Shown in pieces: positions 60,446-64,000 of a stretch of DNA of 64,000 bases. The notes beneath the pieces were generated by a model. That model ran no database searches, had not been told where the DNA came from, and saw only the letters and a program-made list of their open reading frames with translations. The translations under genes and the position numbers were made by a program. Source of the stretch: Arthrobacter sp. NicSoilB8 (GTDB taxonomy: Bacteria; Actinomycetota; Actinomycetes; Actinomycetales; Micrococcaceae); the NCBI RefSeq assembly GCF_019977355.1, contig NZ_AP024655.1, positions 186,001 to 250,000 of the forward strand, given 5' to 3'. Position 1 is the first letter of the stretch; the number at the start of each line of letters is the position of its first letter.

Positions 60446-61108
60446 TCAGGCGCCGGTTTCGTAGTGCGGTTCGGCCACGGGTTTGGACTCGGGCGAGCCC
60501 TTCTCGCGCAGGTACACCGAGGCGCCCACCAGGACCGCCACCGCCAGGAATTCACTTTGCCAGTTCTGGAAGGACTCGAACCAGAACCGGCTCGTCGCCA
60601 GGTAGCCCAGCACCGTCACTGTCGGCTGTCCGTGCGCCTCCTGATCGCTGTTGTAGTCGTCCGCGCCGCCCACAGCGTGCAGGATGAAGGAGGCCAGGAA
60701 CAGCAGGAAGAACATGATGGAGAGCGAGTGTTCGTAGAGCTTGAGCACCCAGCCGCCGCGCCGGACAGGCCACGGCGTGGACGCCTTGAGCTTCGCGTGC
60801 CGCGGGTCTTCATCCTGCGGGGCGGCCTGGCCCATGGGCTTGGACTCCGAGGACCCCTTCTGGAACAGGAAGACGGTCAGGATGACGTACATGCCCATCT
60901 GCAGGAATTCCGATTCCCAGTTCTCGAACGTTGCCTCCAGGAACGAGCCGGTGCCCAGGTACCCCAGGACGCTCACGGCCGGTTCGCCGTGGGCCAGCTG
61001 CTCCTCGCTGTAGGTGCTCGCCCCGCTCAGGATCATGCCGCCGAAAAACACAACAAAGAGGCCGATATTGGCCAGCAGCAGTCCGTGTTCCTTGACCCAT
61101 TTACCCAT
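60446..61108 (-). CDS. DUF6766-type membrane protein with internal duplication
   Basis: 220 aa from the ATG at 61108. The two halves repeat the same plan: a hydrophobic helix, EEQLAHGEPAVSVLGYLGTG, ENWESEFLQMG and QKGSSESKP in the first, and DQEAHGQPTVTVLGYLATS, QNWQSEFLAVA and EKGSPESKP in the second. About four membrane segments. The family is common in actinobacteria with stress genes. Biochemical role is unknown. It is downstream of the DUF6328 gene in the same direction. Confidence 0.8.
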   Translation of the reverse strand: MGKWVKEHGLLLANIGLFVVFFGGMILSGASTYSEEQLAHGEPAVSVLGYLGTGSFLEATFENWESEFLQMGMYVILTVFLFQKGSSESKPMGQAAPQDEDPRHAKLKASTPWPVRRGGWVLKLYEHSLSIMFFLLFLASFILHAVGGADDYNSDQEAHGQPTVTVLGYLATSRFWFESFQNWQSEFLAVAVLVGASVYLREKGSPESKPVAEPHYETGA

Positions 61109-61152
61109 GGTTCCTCCCGTGCCTGCGCCGCGCCGCTCCTGTGAAAGGCCCG

Positions 61153-61653
61153 TCATCGGGTGTCCTCCGCACGGCCCTTCCGGCGAAGCGCGGACGGAAC
61201 CAGGACCAGCAGAAGCACGAGGACGGACAGCAGGCCGAGGCCGGCTATTACGCCGGCCGCCCGGCCGATCGTGACGTCGAAGATCAGGGACGTGGTGCCG
61301 ACGCTCAGGAGCCCGACGCCGGTCAGGGAGAACTTCGTGATGGTGTCGGCGCTGGCCACCAGGGTGGCCTTCAGGCCCTGCCGGAACAGGCGGCGGTGCA
61401 CGCTCACGGGCAACAGGATCGTGGCCGTGGTGAGGGCGGCGACAACCACATTGGCGAGGTAGAGGCTGATCTGGTACCCGTCCAGGCTCTGGAAGCGGGA
61501 CTGGAAAGGAAGGGTCAGCAGGAAGCCGGCGAGAATCTGGACGCCGGTCTGCAGCACGCGCAGTTCCTGCAGCAGTTCCGCCCAGTTGCGGTCCATCCGC
61601 TCCGCGCCCGATTCGTCCCTGCCGTCATCCCGTGGTGCCACCGGCCCTGTCAT
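61153..61653 (-). CDS. DUF6328-type membrane protein
   Basis: 166 aa. WAELLQELRVLQTGVQILAGFLLTLPFQSRF is the family start, followed by four hydrophobic segments (YLANVVVAALTTATILLPVSV and two near the C terminus). Function is unknown. It is first of the two-gene membrane operon and divergent from the SDR gene at 61883. Confidence 0.8.
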   Translation of the reverse strand: MTGPVAPRDDGRDESGAERMDRNWAELLQELRVLQTGVQILAGFLLTLPFQSRFQSLDGYQISLYLANVVVAALTTATILLPVSVHRRLFRQGLKATLVASADTITKFSLTGVGLLSVGTTSLIFDVTIGRAAGVIAGLGLLSVLVLLLVLVPSALRRKGRAEDTR

Positions 61654-61882
61654 GGGTGCTCCTCAGCATGAAGTCAACCGAACTAACCTGAACCAGCCGC
61701 AGCATGCGGCCCGCCCTCAACGTAGGCTTGAACGTTGCCAAAAAACAAGTCGGTACTAAGGTTGCTGACTATTTTGCGGCTATGGTTGAAATTGTTTACT
61801 TCACCGGGACGGTTTCGAAGGTCAGCTCAGCACGGGACCGAGGGGCCATCCCTGGACAACCGACACGCTGGGTAGGTGGACT

Positions 61883-62782
61883 ATGAGTGATTCAAGCAAA
61901 CAGCAGGACCAGCCTCGCGATCCCCGGGCCGGCTACCATGCGGGCCCGTTCCCGGAGCAGGTCCAGAAGCAGCCCGGCCTCACCGCGCCCATGGACCCCA
62001 AACCGGACCACGGCGAGGAAAGCTACCGCGGCAGCGGCGCGCTGAACGGCAAAGCGGCCCTCATTACCGGCGGGGACTCCGGAATCGGCAAGGCTGTGGC
62101 GATCGCCTTTGCCCGAGAGGGGGCCGACGTCGCGATTTCCTACCTGCCGGCGGAGGAAGCGGACGCGCAGGACACCGCCGCGTGGATCCGGAAGGCGGGC
62201 CAGAGGGCACTGCTGCTTCCCGGCGACGGCCGCAGCGAGGACTTCGCGGCGACGATCGTCAACGCTGCGGTGGCCGAGTTCGGCCGGCTTGACGTCCTGG
62301 TGCTGAACGCGGCGTATCAGAAGAACCGCGAGAGCTTCGAGTCGCTGCCGACGGAGGAGTTCGACCGGGTCTTCAAGACCAACCTCTATTCGCTGATCTG
62401 GACGGCCCGCGCGGCGGTGCCCCATCTCAAGGCCGGCGCCTCCATTATCACCACCGCCTCCATCCAGGCCTTCAAGCCGTCGCCGGAACTCATCGACTAC
62501 GCCATGACCAAAGCCGCGCAGGTGGCCTTCACCAAGGCCTTGGCGCAGGAACTCGGACCGAAGGGAATCAGGGTCAACGCCGTGGCCCCGGGCCCCATCT
62601 GGACGCCGCTCATCCCGGCGACCGAGTGGCCGGACAAGCTCCCGTCCTTCGGCCAGGACACGCCCCTGCAGCGCGCGGGCCAGCCCGCAGAACTCGCGCC
62701 GGCGTATGTGCTGCTCGCCTCGGACCACGGCTCCTACATTTCCGGCGCGGTGCTTCCGGTGACCGGCGGCAAGGGCCTCTGA
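61883..62782 (+). CDS. SDR oxidoreductase with N-terminal extension (YhdG/stress type)
   Basis: 299 aa. After ~50 residues (PRAGYHAGPFPEQVQKQPG, typical of the YghA/YhdF stress-dehydrogenase subgroup) comes TGGDSGIGKAVAIAF, then NAAYQ and the catalytic Y-A-M-T-K. C-terminal signature is VTGGKGL. It is NAD(P)-dependent, substrate unknown. It is followed by a disordered acidic protein gene, a common pair in Micrococcaceae. The 228-bp upstream region is unusually AT-rich near 61740-61800 and should hold the promoter. Confidence 0.9.
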   Translation: MSDSSKQQDQPRDPRAGYHAGPFPEQVQKQPGLTAPMDPKPDHGEESYRGSGALNGKAALITGGDSGIGKAVAIAFAREGADVAISYLPAEEADAQDTAAWIRKAGQRALLLPGDGRSEDFAATIVNAAVAEFGRLDVLVLNAAYQKNRESFESLPTEEFDRVFKTNLYSLIWTARAAVPHLKAGASIITTASIQAFKPSPELIDYAMTKAAQVAFTKALAQELGPKGIRVNAVAPGPIWTPLIPATEWPDKLPSFGQDTPLQRAGQPAELAPAYVLLASDHGSYISGAVLPVTGGKGL

Positions 62783-62829
62783 CCGGCACACTTCGCACTT
62801 CCACATCCCAGCAACGCAGGAGGAACGGC

Positions 62830-63333
62830 ATGACGCAGAACAACCAGCGGAGCCCCATCGAAGAAGCCGGCGGCTACGGGACTCCGACCGTCGAAAAGGA
62901 ACTGCCGTTCGGCGATGAAAGAACGGTAGCCCAGCCCCGCGAGGAGGAGGCCTTCGACGCCGCCGGGCTGAACCAGGACAATCCCGACGGCGAGACGTAT
63001 CCGGCTGGAGCGCCGGACCTGAGCCAGTTCGGCACAGAAGACCAGGAAAGTGCAGGAGAGCCGGGCGCAGGACGCTTCGGCGGAACGGAGGAACAGATGA
63101 GTTCAGAGAACGCCAGCACCGGAACCGGTTTCGAGGCAGAGAGCCGCGACGCCGAGGTGCCCTCGACCGACGCCGAGATGGACGCATCCAACACCGAGGA
63201 GCCCGACGCCGGCCGGCCGTTCTCCTCGGAGTCCGGCCAGGATGCGGCCGGACTGCCCGACGGTTCCGGCACGGACCTGCCGAACACGAAGTCCCCGGAC
63301 GGCAGGGACAAGGAGCCGTTCGACGCCGGCTAA
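62830..63333 (+). CDS. Acidic, disordered protein of unknown function
   Basis: 167 aa from the ATG at 62830 with CAGGAGG upstream. Rich in Glu, Asp, Gly, Ser and Thr with almost no hydrophobic residues, so it is likely unfolded and very acidic. No domain is recognised. Short motifs such as PDAGRPFSS, DLPNTKSPDGRDK and EPFDAG fill the C-terminal half. It follows the stress-type SDR by 47 bp and is probably on the same transcript, which points to a desiccation or osmotic role, but this is inference. Confidence 0.7.
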   Translation: MTQNNQRSPIEEAGGYGTPTVEKELPFGDERTVAQPREEEAFDAAGLNQDNPDGETYPAGAPDLSQFGTEDQESAGEPGAGRFGGTEEQMSSENASTGTGFEAESRDAEVPSTDAEMDASNTEEPDAGRPFSSESGQDAAGLPDGSGTDLPNTKSPDGRDKEPFDAG

Positions 63334-63480
63334 ACCGCCGGCGGAACTCTCACGGGCAGGCCGCCGGACGCGGCGAAGGCCGGCGTCCTGCCACTTCACG
63401 GCCGGACGCCGGCCTTTCGGTTCGACGTTGGTTGAGAACGGCGGCCGGTTGGGTTGAACTGCGGCCGGACGGGGCTGCGT

Positions 63481-64000
63481 CTAGCGGCGTTTCTTCGGGG
63501 CGCGCTTCGCAGCAGCCCGGACAGCCGCCGTCACGGCCGCGAGCGGAGCCGGCTCTTCGGTTTCGGGCTCCGCCACCGTGCCGCGGGCCTTCGCGATCGC
63601 CTTCATGCCGTGGTAGATCACCAGGGCCGCGGCCGAGCCCAGCGCGATCCCGGTGAACTTCAGGTCACCGATGGTCCAGGTGTAGTCGGCGATTCCGACG
63701 ATGAGGGCGACGGCGGCCGTGGTCAGGTTGATCGAGTTGGAGAAATTCACCTTGTTCTGGACCCAGATTTTCACGCCCAGCACGCCGATCATGCCGTACA
63801 GCATCGTGGCCGCGCCACCGAGGACGCCGGCGGGGACAGTGGCAATGAGCTCGCCGAACTTCGGCGAGAAGCTCAGCACCACTGCGAAGACGCCGGCCAC
63901 CCAGTACGCCGCCGTGGAGTACACCTTGGTGGCGGCCATGACGCCGATGTTCTCGGCGTACGTGGTGGTCCCGGACCCGCCGCCAAGTCCGGCAAGCATG
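63481..64000 (-). CDS. NCS2 nucleobase permease (uracil-type), C-terminal part
   Basis: The frame runs off the right edge, so only the last ~173 residues are present. The segment GLGGGSGTTTYAENIGVMAATKVYS is the NCS2 signature of UraA-like uracil/proton symporters. Four or five further helices follow (AAYWVAGVFAVVLSFSPKF, VPAGVLGGAATMLYGMIGV). The C-terminal ~35 residues are a Lys/Arg/Ala tail. The substrate is probably uracil, judged by the TYAENIGV motif. Confidence 0.88.
   Translation of the reverse strand, partial: MLAGLGGGSGTTTYAENIGVMAATKVYSTAAYWVAGVFAVVLSFSPKFGELIATVPAGVLGGAATMLYGMIGVLGVKIWVQNKVNFSNSINLTTAAVALIVGIADYTWTIGDLKFTGIALGSAAALVIYHGMKAIAKARGTVAEPETEEPAPLAAVTAAVRAAAKRAPKKRR

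Overview
The window looks like chromosome from a high-GC actinobacterium of the Micrococcaceae, most likely Arthrobacter, Pseudarthrobacter or a close relative. I infer this from the very high third-position GC, the frequent ATGA overlaps, GTG and TTG starts, and the gene families present (cre-type alkylphenol genes, DUF6766/DUF6328 stress proteins, LLM/cystine-type sulfur cluster). No rRNA, tRNA or CRISPR array was seen.

Layout. (1) 1-7.7 kb: one operon that matches the cre (p-cresol) cluster of Corynebacterium glutamicum in reverse alphabetical order: the two phosphotransferase halves (CreI partial, CreH), an SDR (CreG), a P450-type ferredoxin and its reductase (CreF, CreE), an HD phosphohydrolase (CreD) and an aldehyde dehydrogenase (CreC). 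The P450 itself should lie just left of the window. The proposed logic is: phosphorylate the phenol, oxidise the alkyl side chain, remove the phosphate. (2) 7.7-8.3 kb: an array of CATG-centred palindromic repeats. (3) 8.3-11.1 kb: a small unknown gene, an XRE/MmyB-type regulator and a divergent zinc alcohol dehydrogenase. (4) 11,140-26,420: a 15.3-kb Tn3-family transposon with perfect 44-bp terminal inverted repeats and a 5-bp target duplication (ATGTT). It splits a cupin gene that rejoins in frame when the element is removed. It carries tnpA, a 1,624-aa secreted Rhs/YD-repeat toxin with an overlapping immunity gene, a second transposition module (serine resolvase, DDE integrase, AAA ATPase), two membrane proteins, a second resolvase, and an integrase fragment fused in frame to an orphan YD-repeat segment. 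(5) 26.9-30.1 kb: small housekeeping or unknown genes. (6) 30.4-42.2 kb: an organosulfur-type locus with two amino-acid-type binding proteins, permease, ATPase, three LLM flavin monooxygenase-type proteins (one frameshifted), a DUF1684 protein, a FAD/NAD(P) protein and a GNAT acetyltransferase. It resembles the Bacillus ytmI and yxe operons for S-alkylcysteine use. (7) 42.3-46.2 kb: a short LacI-type protein, a bile-acid-family symporter, and MerR with a SulP transporter. (8) 46.2-49.5 kb: a LacI-controlled Gfo/Idh dehydrogenase and hydroxypyruvate-isomerase-like pair, bracketed by two copies of an imperfect palindromic repeat. (9) 49.5-64 kb: alarmone synthetase, esterase, NhaA, a sulfide/persulfide operon with a CsoR/CstR-like operator, PfkB kinase, PEBP, HAD, GDPD, glycerate kinase, stress membrane proteins, an SDR and the end of an NCS2 permease.

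The most unusual feature is the Tn3-family element acting as carrier for a polymorphic toxin/immunity pair. Reading was by eye from sequence and translations. Family names are from memory of the families, with no database search.
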